A DNA stretch of 64,000 bases, taken from NCBI GenBank assembly GCA_947034895.1, contig OX344764.1, positions 7,130,001-7,194,000 on the forward strand, written 5' to 3'. Positions within the stretch are counted from its first letter, which is position 1. Each line of letters opens with the position of its first letter. Positions 1 through 12,300 of this stretch are shown here, one piece after another. Source of the stretch: Rhytidiadelphus loreus (taxonomy: Eukaryota > Streptophyta > Bryopsida > Hypnales > Hylocomiaceae). A program made the position numbers and the translations under genes. The notes beneath the pieces were generated by a model. That model ran no database searches. It had not been told where the DNA came from and saw only the letters and a list, made by a program, of their open reading frames with translations.

Positions 1-210
1 TGTCCTCATTATGGAAATATAAATGAGGCCTCTATTGGAAAACGTGACATGTACATAAACTACAAACACGTTTATTATATCTTTCATTATTTGTGTAAAT
101 TTGATTGTAAGATAGACACATTCATCTACGCTCCTACCTTCAGCTTGGATGAAGTTAAGCAAATAATTGTTGTTGCCAGAATCATCAAGACTTGCGAGTA
201 TTCAAGTTAG
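1..210 (+). CDS. 3' end of SWIM-type MULE transposase (partial, left edge)
   Basis: Frame 1 is open from the window edge to TAG at 208-210 (69 residues). It aligns without difficulty with the last residues of the transposase ending at 52610: both have CP near the start, then YIN-x-KH, then a hydrophobic/aromatic run, F(I)-APxxS, and a Leu/Val-rich end. This is the C-terminal part of a SWIM zinc finger (CxC...CxH) plus tail. The Cys of the CxH pair is replaced by Tyr here (TAC at 61-63; TGC in the other copy), so zinc binding is probably lost. That makes this a decayed second member of the transposase family whose body lies left of the window. The transposon terminus follows 535 bases downstream, as expected. 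Confidence 0.75.
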   Translation, partial: CPHYGNINEASIGKRDMYINYKHVYYIFHYLCKFDCKIDTFIYAPTFSLDEVKQIIVVARIIKTCEYSS

Positions 211-745
211 TTGGTAGATAATAGCATGATATGAAGTATATACATAGTATCAATATATTATCTTCAAAATCTCTAAATTCGAGTAAGAAAGTATTATTTT
301 CATATTCCAATATGTATCCTTTGTTGCAATGAAAGAATATTTTATTATGTACACAATGCTTTACATCCTACGATATTTTCACTGCATTTGTTTTCCTCTT
401 ATCTTTAGAATTCACTGTAAATTATATGTATTCTCACTTGATCAATCCACCCTCAAATAACCTCTTAGAATGTAATATAAATTTCAAAACATGCAATAGC
501 ACTAACTTCCCAAGCTTTTAGATATAAAATCCACGGGCATAGGTCCCATGGTAATAGGTCATTTTTTTTTCTAGACATAGCAATTTTGGTGAAAAAAATC
601 AGTCTTTTAACTTTTTAACCAAAAATATTTACAATTTACATCATATTTTACATTTCTAGTCTCTAGGCTCAAACAATCCCTGCTCATTGCTTTTAGGCTC
701 ACGCTCACTCATTCATACTCACACGCTCACATGCTAGCATCATTG
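1..745 (+). mobile_element. Right end of a Mutator-like element, same family as 39009-53707
   Basis: After the transposase stop at 210 comes about 320 bases of AT-rich sequence. Then, from about 528, there is a block like the one before the right end of the big element: 'aaaatccacgg.cataggt', a T-rich stretch, 'ctctaggctca', repeated GCTCAC words and finally GCTAGCATCATTG at 733-745. The big element ends GCTAGCGTCGTTG at 53695-53707. The distance from SWIM stop to element end is about 535 bases here and 1,097 there. The right TSD would be 746-755 (cctttgaatg); its partner is outside the window. Confidence 0.75.
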
Positions 746-755
746 CCTTTGAATG

Positions 756-2191
756 CACCCTACCAATAGCTTGACCCAAACCATGTCGCCTTGCCACTCC
801 ACCACACCCATATCTTGCCATCACCACCAAAATCCCAACAAAAAATACAATCAATTGCACTCTCCAACCAAAATGACTCCACCTTTGAAGCTCTTTGAAC
901 ATTTACATGGCCACACCAAGTTCACATGCAGAAGTCTCATTTTGACGAGCCCAGGCTCCCATGAAAGTTTTTCTTAATTTCATTTATTTTAGGTAGTGCA
1001 GAAAGTGATAATCATTGGAAGGATGAAGCTATTTACATCCATGGAAGTGGATGAAATTTGCAATCAATGGATGAAATTTCATTTATTCATCGAAAGCAAT
1101 GTGCATTCATCCATAATAGAGCGATAATATCCTAGATTCGATAACAAATTGGCGTTTTCATCCACTAAAAAGCAAGAATATTTTGCCCAAGATTCCCTAC
1201 CAAAAAGAAATCGTCGCTTTTCAGGGAAAAAATGCTCAAATAAAAAACCCTGCTCCCTTGTTCTCTTCCCATGTCCTCTTGGTGCCCTCATAGTGGGCAT
1301 AACCAAGGCACAGCCCATCCCCAGTGGCTTTGCCGTCCCGGTCCCTTACACCGTCCAACAGTGTGGATGCTCTACAGCAATGACCATAATGGGGTCATCC
1401 CCGACATATCCCCAAACCGACACTTTACAGTATTGAGAGATTTAAATAAAGCTCAGTGTTCAAAAGCACTGAGCTCCATCCTTTCGTCTGCATTTTGACA
1501 AGTGCTATGCATAGCTGCGGGATCCGAGAAACAGAGCACGCGGAAGCAAGACTACACATTCAAGAACTTCTACCAAAGCAACGAATTCTTCGTACAAATT
1601 CGTGAAAATTCGTCAAGCATGCTCCGTCATGGAAAATTTGGGTGCTAGTCGTCTCAGCTGGAGCTCCTTCTCAAGTGCATCAACTCCTCCAAGCACTCGT
1701 TGATTTAATGCAACAATTCTTCCGGTCATTGCGAATTCCGAGCCATGCCTACAACTAGAAAAAACGACACCAAACCTTTCGCATTTAAGTTCACTGGGAT
1801 CTTGGCAACCACGCAAAAATTGAAGTGCCTAGCTTTGTTCATCAAGTAGGGCGAGTTTCTGGAGATCGTTGTTTGATTATTCTTGAAGAAGATCGAAAAA
1901 GTTTGAGCTCATTTCACGAGTGGTCTGATGTTCGTATGCTATTGATAGAAAAGGCTTTGCGCCAGTCGCGAATTAAAGAGTGTGTTTAGGTGTTGAAGGC
2001 TCCAACTCCAGGAACCCAAGAGTTTCAGGGCTTGCTATTGCAGATTGCTACAAGTGGGTGAGAACTGCTGGCAATATTTCCACAACGCGGCGGAGTTCTA
2101 GAGCCGGAAGCGGGACGTGGAGGTCCTCTGCTGTATTGGGTCTCCTTAAAGGTGAAGATTTGAGGTTGAGGGCGAAGACTGCTTGCTAGCG
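756..2191. other. Upstream region of the VCCN1-like gene
   Basis: No convincing gene. GC rises from about 1250 towards the gene, fitting a promoter and 5' UTR. The block at about 1020-1060 (GATGAAGCTATTTACATCC and following) recurs at about 4850-4895 behind the gene, a short direct repeat flanking the locus. An out-of-frame Ser/Arg-rich reading frame occupies roughly 2050-2189, just before the ATG; see findings. Confidence 0.4.
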
Positions 2192-4839
2192 ATGGCGCCC
2201 AAGCTGAACATGCACCGGAACACGGTCTACGGACACCCAGAATGGGCAAAGCACAAGTCGCCCTGGCGTCACGGTCGTCAGATGATGGCCATCTTCTCCT
2301 CGGGGGTCATCGCGGCGCTGGCTCCCCCCGTCCTCCTGTCCACGGTCGCTGCTACGTTCGTGACCCTGATCAACTACGGAGTTCTCGAGCACCGAGTCGC
2401 CGCCTGGGTGCCCATGTTCCAAATCGCCATCACGCCGTTCACGCTATTGGCGCCCGTGCTGGCGCTCCTGCTGGTGTTTCGGACGAATGCGTCGTATACG
2501 CGCTTTGATGAGGCGAGGAAGGTGTGGGGGTCCAATGTGAATCGAAGCCGGGACCTCGCGCGACAGGTACACGACCTTGGCCCTGCTTTTCATTGGCAGA
2601 ATTGCGTTCAATTGCCCTGTTTCCCATCAGATTTTCCCTAAATGTGCGTGCAGGTGCCCTATTTCCTTCTGGGATTTTGATAGAATTGCGTGCAATTGCC
2701 TTGTTGCTCATCGGGATTTCGACAGAGTTGCGTGCAATCGCCCTATTTTCCATCGGGATTTTTGATAAATTTGCGTGCAATGCCCTGTTTCCCATCGGGA
2801 TTAGGACAGAATTGAGTGCCATTGCCCAGTTTCTCATCTGGATTCCTACAGATTTGTGCGCAAATGCTCTGGAATTCCACAGATTTGCTCGCCATTGCCC
2901 TGTTTTCCATTGAATTTATCCATCGAATTTCCCCTAAATTTGCGTGCAATTGTTCATCACAAGTTTTCCGGTTCTGAGTGAGATCTGGGGTGACATTTGG
3001 GGAACTGGCGTTACAGGTGTTGACGTGGGTGTCAATGGCGGAGGATAGGGAGAAGAAGGATATGGTGCTGCGGTATTTGAAGGCGTATCCGTATTTTCTC
3101 AAGCATCACTTGACGCAGGGGGGCAGCATTGAGGAGCTGGCGGACATTCTGCACCAGGGGGAGGTGGAGGCTATTACTCTGGCTCAGAGTCGACCCCTTT
3201 TTGTGCTTCAGGTTTGTATTCAAAACATTTCCCGGTCAATTGTCTTTGGAAGATGAGAAGAAGTGGCACGTAACCCACTTGGATTCATATTTCTTTTTAC
3301 TCTTATTAAAGTAGTTATGAATTTTTGAAGTTGGAATTGGTGGAGGTGCTCTAAACCTTGAAGTCGTCATTGGACTCACTTTGCTAACACCACTTCGAAC
3401 ATCAAGTGCAAATGGACCACTAAGTAATTATAGCCAACTTCAATGCTTTTGTAGGAGCATATGTGGCACACCTTCGTTTGCTTCGTGTGCAACAAATTCA
3501 AACCAAAGCTTGTTGATTTGCACTTGTTGCGATTCCGTTATCGGTAATGCTGGATAGATTATTGTGTGGTGAGCTAGGGCTTGTACTATGAGAGATTCTG
3601 TGGAGATCCATAGAACTTGCAATTACAGAATGTAACTGTCATTAGGAAGGGTTGAATGCTGGTTCAAAATTTGAGAAATTTGAGAAATTTGCAGTCGGAA
3701 ACCATGCTCAGAACCATTGCTTAGACTAGTCATTCTTTTGACTAGTATGAATTGCTCAGTTTCTCTGTAAATTCCTTCACAGGAGTGCCTCACTTACTCA
3801 TTTTCTAGTGTGTACCACAATGTTATAAGACCTTACACGAACTTAGATGTAATGTCTGATGTGCAAGGAGTATTACAGTGCTTCAAAATATTATAATTGT
3901 CGAAACGATGGTGCTTCAGTATTAAGCATTGTATACTTTCAAAAAGAAATCCACTCTTTGTGAACACCGAAGAAATGAGTCGAATACTATGAACTGATGA
4001 AGAATGAGAGATTAAAATGCAATGATCTGTGGCAGGGTGGATTCAAACAGCAATGTCAAATCGCTAACCTGGTGTCCTAATTTAATCGGATTGATTGTAT
4101 CATGAATTGCACGGTGGAGTACTAAAGTTGAACCACTCTAAATTCATGTAAATCAGTATACTTGCAACATTGTAGTGCAAAATATTCCTTAGTTTTACCA
4201 CATCGATGTTTGCGCTAAAAGCAATTGCTTGCAATTTTGTTTCGGCAGGTCATCTCCGAAACCATCAACAAGTGTCGGGTGGGCGAATTCGAGAGGGTGG
4301 CCATGAATTCGAACCTCACCCAGTTCCACGACAACGTGGGTGCCTGCGAGCGGATCTTCAAGACCCCCATTCCAGTGGCCTACACCCGCCTGACGTCGCG
4401 CGTCTTGATGTTGTGGCACTTGGCCCTCCCCTACGGCTTGTGGGATACATGCCGGTGGCTGACGACGCCCGCGACGTTTATGAGCGCGGTGGCCTTGTTT
4501 TACATCGAGCAAGTGGGCGTGATGATCGAGGAGCCCTTTTGGATTCTGCCTCTGGACAGTCTCTGCAGCGGCATTACGGCGGCCATCGACGGGTTGTGTG
4601 TGGCGCAGGAGGAGGCCATGGTGATGATGTGGGGGTTGAAGGAGAACAGCCAAGCGAAACCACCGCCGCCAGCACTACATGGGAGTACGACGTTGCACGC
4701 GCAGCGGTTGACGAAGAAGGAGCAGATCGTGCTGAAAATCAATCCCAGCAAAGCGGCCGGGCCAGGGCACGGGCATTCATACTCGGACATGAGTGTTGTA
4801 ATTCAAAGGAGCCCGGGAAGTACCATGACTAGTTCTTGA
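2192..4839 (+). CDS. VCCN1: Bestrophin-like chloride channel, VCCN1/UPF0187 family (3 exons)
   Basis: Exons are 2192-2566, 3017-3211 and 4249-4839, all phase 0, with cag|gtac, ttacag|gtg, cttcag|gttt and ggcag|gtc junctions; the protein has 386 residues. It belongs to the plant bestrophin-like (UPF0187) family. The Arabidopsis member VCCN1 is a voltage-dependent anion channel of the thylakoid membrane that adjusts proton motive force. Visible family features are the W-A-x-H entry motif at residues 18-21, a first membrane segment at about 31-62, a second at about 76-96 running into FRT-x-ASYxRF-E-xRKxW (96-112), the I-P-x-x-Y-T-R-L-T-S-R motif at 231-241, membrane segments at about 243-276, and VGV-x-IEEPF at 279-287. 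The Pro/Gln-rich tail is not conserved. The ATG at 2192 is the first after an in-frame stop at 2153 and leaves only about 10 residues before the conserved start, so no chloroplast transit peptide is visible in this model. An upstream exon could supply one. Confidence 0.9.
2597..2960 (+). repeat. Degenerate 42-43 bp tandem repeat in intron 1 of the VCCN1-like gene
   Basis: About eight diverged units begin near 2597, 2640, 2684, 2725, 2768, 2810, 2853 and 2890. The shared core is TTGCGTGCAATTGCC followed by a T-rich half with CATCGGGATT. The ATTGCgtGCAAT part is an inverted repeat. Because the period is close to 42 bases, frames stay open across several units and give false ORFs on both strands. 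The block fills most of the 450-bp intron. Confidence 0.8.
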
Positions 4840-5400
4840 TTGGAGTGATGAATGGATGATGAATCTATTTACATCCATGAGCACGGATGAAACTTACAAA
4901 TATGGATGAGTACACATCTATATGTACTTTCATCCAAAAGAATGATTTACCATCCCAACACGTAGATGCAAGTTGAAAGGTTGTGTGTATTTGTACATCC
5001 TCCAAGCAAGACGTAAGTAGAGGTAGATTGAGAAGTCCCTTTGAACTAATTGCCATGAAGGTAATATGATGTCAATAGTAGGAACTGCTATGTACCATAT
5101 AGATACCCAAACATTTTGGAAGCCAGCATTAGTGTAAATTTTATATCTCTTTGCAAGACATCAACTGATCCAAATGTCTGTGAAAGTATCTTCATTCCTA
5201 TGTGTTTGCGCCTTTCTGCTCAACACCGTTTTTTAATTATACGATGTTCCCACTTGCTGCATGTGCTAAATATAACGTGAGTTCATTGCATGATAAAAAA
5301 AAATGCATTTTGGACCCTGCAAGATAAAAAAAACGTGCATTTCCAATTTGCTTCTGAATGGTCTCTATTGAGTACTAACTGAATGCGACCCTCGGATTTC
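4840..5400. other. Intergenic, 3' flank of VCCN1-like gene
   Basis: Holds the second copy of the GATGAATCTATTTACATCC block near 4850 and then AT-rich sequence. I see no gene or recognisable element. Confidence 0.4.
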
Positions 5401-5414
5401 ATATATTCCAAGTC

Positions 5415-6640
5415 TTTTTTTGTTGAGTGAGTTGGAACACCACAAAACTAAACCCGTGCACCCTTCCTCAATGAGCATATTCTAATGCTACCAAAAACGT
5501 AATTGAGGGACATACAATCCAAAAAGATCTCATTGTAACAAACAAAATAAAACAAACATCATATTTAAGGATTAAGACTAGTAAGTGTACCATGTACCAT
5601 TGCCACAATCAAAATAAAAGTAGAAGTGGCATTTTCTATTTCTTTAACTCATAAAAGCCTCCAAATTCAATATATTTTTTTGTCATGAGTCAGAATGCCA
5701 CAAAACCAAGCTCGTGCACCCCTCTTCACTAAGGGCTTTTTGATGGTACCAGAAATGTGATTGGAGGATGCACAATCCAAAAGATCTCACCGTAACGAAG
5801 AAAACTAAAAAAACAAACTAACTTAGAGCATCCCCACCAAGGGCATTCCCTATCTCTATCTAAATGAGTTTTATTAAAATAGGGAAGAAAACTCCCCACC
5901 AAGGTTCTTCATCCTTAAATATTGAAGGGAACTCAAGGCCCAATTTCCCTATAGGGGAAGAGATTTTGCGAACTCAAATCACCTTTTTCTATATGCTTGG
6001 GGTAGAACAATACAAGTGGCAAAAGAGCATTCTCGATCCCTATATTTGTTCTTTCTTCATCCACATGGATATAGGGATAGGGAAGAATTGGTGGGAATGC
6101 TCTCAAGGTATAGGCCAATGTGCCCTATGCCGTTGCCACAATCAAGGAAAAAGAAAAAGTAATTTTCTAATTTTTTAACTCATAAAAACTTTGAAATTCA
6201 ATAACGTTCACACCATAGATCTATACACCATGAAACAAAGCCTGTGCATCCCTCTTCATCGAGGGCTTTCCGACAGTACCAGAAACGAGATCAAGGGATG
6301 CATGGGCTTAAAGATCTCAACGTAACAAACAAAACAAACAGACAACCTAATTTAAAGTATGGACTAATGGGCCCTATATTATTGCGACAACCAAAATAAA
6401 AATAAAAATAAAAATCTAATTTTTAAATTCATAAAAACTTTGTAATTCTATATCTTTCACATCGTCAGTTGGAATGCTATGAAACAAAGCCCATGCACTC
6501 ACCCTTGCAAAGAGCTTTCTAACGGCACCAAGAATGCAATCAAGGGACATACAGTTCTAAATATTTTATTGTAACAAAAAAATAAAACAAAACAAGTAAA
6601 CAAATAGTCTAACTTACTGTATGGATTGACTTTTACTTCC
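5415..6640 (+). repeat. Tandem array of about four ~250-bp units
   Basis: Units share 'ggaacaccacaaaac..aa.cccgtgcaccc', then 'gggcttt..ga..gtaccagaaa.g.gat', then 'aagatctca..gtaacaaa.aaaac', a stretch around 'ttgccacaatcaaaataaa' and 'taactcataaaa.c'. Anchor positions are about 5431, 5687, 6217 and 6466. Once the inserted MITE at 5826-6102 is subtracted the period is close to 250 bases. No coding signal; it looks like a local satellite-type duplication. Confidence 0.75.
5826..6102. mobile_element. Tourist/PIF-type MITE inserted in the 250-bp repeat
   Basis: Left end GAGCATCCCCACCAAGGGCA. The right end, reverse-complemented, reads GAGCATTCCCACCAATTCTT. The flanking triplets are TTA (left) and TCA (right), one mismatch from the usual 3-bp TTA/TAA duplication. 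It interrupts the second unit of the surrounding array, whose sequence resumes after it. Length 277 bp, no ORF of its own. Confidence 0.7.
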
Positions 6641-6889
6641 AAACCTTTCTCTTTACCAATGATTTAGTTTTTTTTTACTTTTACCTTTCTAGTGACTTTT
6701 ATTTATTTATTTTGGACAATGGTTGGATATATGTAGGGGGGGTAGGATTTTATATTTTTATCTTTTGTTTCATTTGCATGCCCTTTGCTTTTCATCTAGA
6801 GGTTTGCAAAGTATATTGTTGTTTCTCCTCCATTGTCTGAATGGGTAGATTTTAAGTCAGGATTCTAAATAATTGATTATTTTGAAGAA

Positions 6890-7343
6890 ATTTCCGAAAT
6901 TGAAGAACCTCTTGAAATTGAATTTATTGACTCAAACCCCAAAGTTGAAGAAATTCCTCACATTGAACAATAAAGTTGAAGAAAACTTTGACATTGAAGA
7001 TACTCTTGAAGTTGAATCCATTGGCTCAAACTAGGAAGTTGGTGAATATCCTAACATTGAAAAAACTCTTGAAGTTGAAGTTGAATGCATTGACTCGAAC
7101 AATAAAGTTGAAGAAAACTTTGACAATGAAGATACTCTTGAAGTTGAATCCATTGGCTCAAACTGGGAAGTTGGAGAATATTCTGCAATGGGAGGATATT
7201 ATGGAGTTGAAGAATATTTTGAATTTGAAGATTATTTTGAATTTGAAGAATAAATTGAATTTGGAGAATATTCTAGATTTGAAGAATGTTATGGATTTGA
7301 ATATTATTCTGAAATTGATGAAATTGAATCTATTGGATCAAAC
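6890..7343 (+). repeat. Degenerate Glu/Leu-rich simple repeat
   Basis: Irregular repeats of words such as gaagttgaa, ttgaagaa and cattggctcaaac lead into the regular 77-bp array. Long frames here (for example 6976-7398) are low-complexity Leu/Lys strings and not a credible protein. Confidence 0.6.
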
Positions 7344-7716
7344 TTCGAAGTTGAAGAAATTGTCGAAATTGAAGAAACATTTGCAGATGAAACTATAAAA
7401 TTGAATCTATTGGATCAAACTTCGAAGTTGAAGAAATTGTCGAAATTGAAGAAACATTTGTAGATGAAATTATAAAATTGAATCTATTGAATCAAACTTC
7501 AAAGTTGAAGAAATTGTTGAAATTGAAGAAACATTTGCAGATGAAACTATAAAATTGAATCTATTGGATCAAACTTCAAAGTTGAAGAAATTGTCGAAAT
7601 TGAAGAAACATTTGCAGATGAAACTATAAAATTGAATCTATTGGATCAAACTTCAAAGTTGAAGAAATTGTCGAGATTGAAGAAACATTTGCAGATGAAA
7701 CTATAGTAGATACATC
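7344..7716 (+). repeat. 77-bp tandem repeat, about 4.8 copies
   Basis: The unit starts ttcRaagttgaagaaattg at 7344, 7421, 7498, 7575 and 7652, a constant 77-base step with few substitutions between units. Since 77 is not a multiple of three the reading frame shifts each unit, so this is not a coding repeat. Confidence 0.9.
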
Positions 7717-9311
7717 ACTTCTCCTTTTAGAAAAGGTAGTAGATACATTACTTTTCCTTAAAGTGATTTTGTTAGTGATTTTGTTCATTTTTTTCTTATC
7801 AGACTTTGATTTTTTAGGCTTAATTTTTGGCCTTACCTTATTTTTCACTTTCTAGATATTTCCATTGTACCTCCATTGTGGAAAATTTTGGAGAAGAAGA
7901 TAACTACTTATATCCAATTATATTATGGATATTAGCCATATAAGTAGCCAATTATGTTATGTATAGCTCTTGAAAATATAAAAAGAATAATATCAAATTG
8001 TGTGAAACATCCACAAATATCTTTTTAAACCTATGATTTTAATATTATTCCATTTGCTATAACAAATTATCATAATAAATATGTTACCATTATTTTTGAC
8101 TACAATATTGAAAATTTTGAAACTAAATCAAATCATGTTTGTATACAAATTAATTTAATTAATTTTTGAGTTTCAATAGTGCAAGATCTCATACTATTTG
8201 AATGAATTCTAGATGAATGTGATCTAATTAGTGTACACATTTGGATGAATATTAGAATATATTGGATGAAAGAATAAATGGAAAATAGTTGAAAGTTGGA
8301 TGAAAATTATACCATTGGGACAAGATGAAAATAACTAGCGTAGACCACAATATAATATTGAATTGATCTAGAATACTTTGGAGTACCATATCACTGCACC
8401 CTACAAATTTCCATATTTACCAATGTATTGCATATTAGTGTTATTACAAAGTGATACTTGTGATTGCAATGCAAGTATCACTAAAAATAATATTAATTAA
8501 TTTGTATACCACTACAAACATTGATTTTAGCAAGACCCACTAAGGCCCACATAACAATCTAGAGAATCTTGTGGAGCACCCATGGAATCACAGTCCTTAA
8601 CTCCTAAATGCCCAATGCCTTTTTAGAGCTTCTTGTAGTTTGCTCTAAAATTCAACAAAAATTCAACAAAAATTCAAAGTTTATGATGAGTTTCATCAAC
8701 TTTTTTGAATTGTAACTATAAGAATTCAACTAGGACGTGTTGTGGATCACATGTGAAAAGAAAACACTACAACAACATCACTTAGGGACTAAAAGATTGT
8801 AATGTTTGACCATGAAACTGTGTTTCACACCAAAATGTGATGCCTTGGGTATTTAGGGGTTAACACCTTGTTTTGCAAACTTAAGCTCGAATTGAACAAG
8901 TGAGAGCTCCTTAAGCCCATGACTTAAGCCACGTGAAAGTATGTCAGAGCTCTTAATTTTTCTTGGTTTACTTTGATTGACAAGATTTTGCTACAAATTA
9001 TTCGGAATTGGCAGTGTGGGGCACTGCTCAAAGAAGTTATGCACTAAGTTATGCCACCACACCACTCAAGTATGGTGTTTTGACTTCAAAATTTCATAAT
9101 TAATTCCATGAAGCTTCAAAAAATATGAAACGACTTGGGTTAGATGTCAATTCTCCTTGTCTTTCAAGGAAAATTTATTGAAAAATATTTCAAGGTGTTT
9201 CACCTCCCTAAAATTCAGTTCCAGCCCTTACATGGTCCAATGTGCCCCAGGGAGTCCACAGTAACTTATACAGAAAATTTCAGAGCCGTAGCACTGCAGC
9301 TGCAAGGCCAG
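7717..9311. other. AT-rich intergenic sequence
   Basis: No gene recognised. Contains 'ttggatgaa' words (8210-8340) like those near 1020, 4850 and 10330, and a 'TTTAGGGGTTAAC' word near 8850 of the kind found at ends of several repeats in this window. Confidence 0.3.
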
Positions 9312-12300
9312 TTACCTTCTCGCTGATCGGCTTCTTTCTCTCTTCCTGAAACGCTCCAGCATAATTTCATCAGTGGAAGCTGGCCTCCCATTCCCATCAT
9401 CCAGAGTAGTGTCGCCAGAAGGATCAATAGCTGCCCCTCGCCCAACGCCTTCAGCGCCCACGTTGCTTTTGTAGAGGTCAGGATGATCTGTTATGAAGAA
9501 AAAATATCAGAACGAGAGAAATTTCCAAATCGAATGGAACAAGTTTGCACAGGTTGCACAACATACAGTACATAGCGATGGAGCTTCAAATTTCCAGCAC
9601 CTGGAACGTCACGAGTCATACAAACGATTAACCCCTAAACGTCTGGATTCATCTCCAAAATTGACAATTTGAGAAAAACCATTGTAAACTACAATTTGGA
9701 AGAATATTTTGGAATTGGTATACAAATGAAAGCTGTAGATTTTGATTTTTAAATTCTATCCGTACGGTTAGATCTACTAATGCTATCACCAATCTTTTTC
9801 TATAAATTTTGAAAAGAAAATTTCAGAATTCCTTCTAAATTCAATTACAAGTAAAATATTATCATTTTTTGAGTAAAACCTGTTGGAATGGATTTGAAAT
9901 AAGGTTCTCTTCATATGGTGATTTTTTGAAATTTTTGTGACCTTTACATCTTTGACCTCATTTTTGCACATCTAGTTTTGAACTAAAGTCAATGCAAATT
10001 GACCACTTGACATACTTCCACATTTATAATTTTAGAAATGTATATATTCTAGTAACACCAAATCCAACCGATGGATAGGACAACAACTTGATAAAGTATC
10101 ACCAGAAATTAGGATGACTTTCATCCAAGCAGGAATGAGACAGAAACAAGGATTTGAATCTGTTCATCGTCCAAAAAATGGACGTCGGAGCGCTCTAGGG
10201 TTAACCCCTTTTTTGGGGTTTTGCACATTTTTGCTTCTATCTTGGTACGTACATATTATCTGTCAATTTCATCGAATTGGGATCATGAAGACTGAAGGTC
10301 ATCTCTTACAGATTCTAGAATTGATTTGGATGAATGAAAAATTATCTAGACAAAACATTGGATTGAAGCACTCTATTCATCATCCAAAATGCAAATGTAG
10401 GAGCCCCTAGGGGTCAAAGACAGATACACTTCATGCGTTTTCTTCCTACATGTTGTCTCTCTCTCTCAAGAGGAGAGCCCAAGAACTGGTTTGAAAATGT
10501 AGAAAGTTCTATGACAATAGGTCGCGTTAAAAGCAATAGTAGCAATCGTCCATCATTTCAAAGAATGAGTCTCTTTTGTGGAATAGAATTGTATGGAATA
10601 GTGCCACTCTAAGATAGTCAAACAAGTTTTCAATCGATGAGGATTGTAATGAAGACTATGTGGAATAAATAAAACACATGAAATCTATACATTCATATTT
10701 GGGGTAGACAGTGGCGATTCCTTACCAATCCGAAGTTTCTCAGCATACTCCTGACCTCGATGAAAGTAATCAGCGCTGTAACTGGCGGGTATGCTAGACC
10801 GAGTCCTGCTACGACCTACAAAGGGGCGCTTATCTTGTAGTTGCTTCTTTGCAGCCTCTGTTTCTTCAATATTCTTGAGCTTGTATCTGAACCATGTGCA
10901 GCATTAGTAGTTAGACTACTTATTTTGAATTAAAACAAGCGTGTGAGTTAGCTTCCCCCGTCGCCAACTGACCAAAGAACTCACTCAAAGGGTAGTTGCA
11001 CTTCAGCGATTCCAGTTGTCCATTGTGTGGAGCTCTCCTCTGCGTTTCTTCTTCTTACCTGGACGATTCAAATACACTAAAGCATCACAACTCAGCAAAA
11101 CCAAAACAACATACGCAAAAAACAACATAAAATTTGGACAGAATGATTTTTTACAAGAGTCAGAGGTGTCCCCTAGGAGTTGATCTCTTTGAACTTTGGT
11201 ATTCGTAAATGCACTAGGGTTCTCTATAGTTTGGATAGGACTTCAGTACCCTGAAGAACACTGAATCTGAACAACGGATCCTCGACACCACTGTCCCTGG
11301 AAATATCTGAAACTGAAGTAAAATAGAACACGAGCACAAATGTCTCCTAAACATGAGTCAAGGTTCACAAAGCATATAACATACCTTCAGATGCTCGGGT
11401 GTGACATACAGATTATCTTCTGGAGATTTCACTTCTTCTTCTACGATACCTAGCTCCCTACCTCTCCTTTTCGCCATCTCCTGCTCAATGTACTGCAACC
11501 TGACGCAGTTGTAGTATGAGAGCACCCACATGACAATTAATTTGAATTGGCTATCGGCAATCTAAATTCACAGCTAAATTTTGTTAAGCAGGGATCCTTG
11601 GAAAAAGAAGATCTTCCCAGAGTCCTAGTAGCATAATAAGTACATAATAAGACTGTCAAATGAAAAGACATTGAGTGATAAAAACTTTAGAACATACATG
11701 GAAACATTAAGAGATACTAAACTGACTCAGATTTATGAAAAGTCTTTCAATCCTATGATTTATAGTCAATGTTTCTAACATGTATTGTATTATTCTTATT
11801 TAGTAAGGTTATAAAAATCCACTCTCTTCAAAACTATGGAAAAACAGAATCAAAACATGAGAGTCTGAGAACCTGGTGTTGGTTTTAGGTATAACTAGAG
11901 CCAGTACTTTGAAAACTCATCACTTATTCATAAGGTGTCCAAATAAAGCATGCCCCGTTGTAACTAGTGACGATTATAGGTGCGCTTACCTTACAAGGTG
12001 TCGATGGACTCACATGTTGGGATCTTCGATGGTCACGGCAGTTTCTTGAGCAAAGGTGTCTTGCAGTACAAGCTCCTCCTTCTCCCCCTCGCCCTCGCCC
12101 TTGTCCGCCACTTTGGAATTGGCTCCTCCAACAGGCTGCGCAAGCTGGTTGGCCAACACTCCAGACCTCCGTTCCCTCTGCTTCTGCAGAAACCTCACCT
12201 CCTCTAACGTGGATCTGCTACACTCAAATGGAACGGAAACACATCTATGTCAACATAATCAGAAAATTCTAAGCACAGCCGAGTCATATCACTACTGCAA

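Noticed and set aside
2439..2913. 129- and 132-aa frames on both strands
   Set aside because: They are frames through the 42-43-bp repeat in intron 1 of the VCCN1-like gene.
6976..7398. 140-aa Leu/Lys-rich frame
   Set aside because: Low-complexity translation of the tandem repeat zone; the 77-bp period shifts frame.
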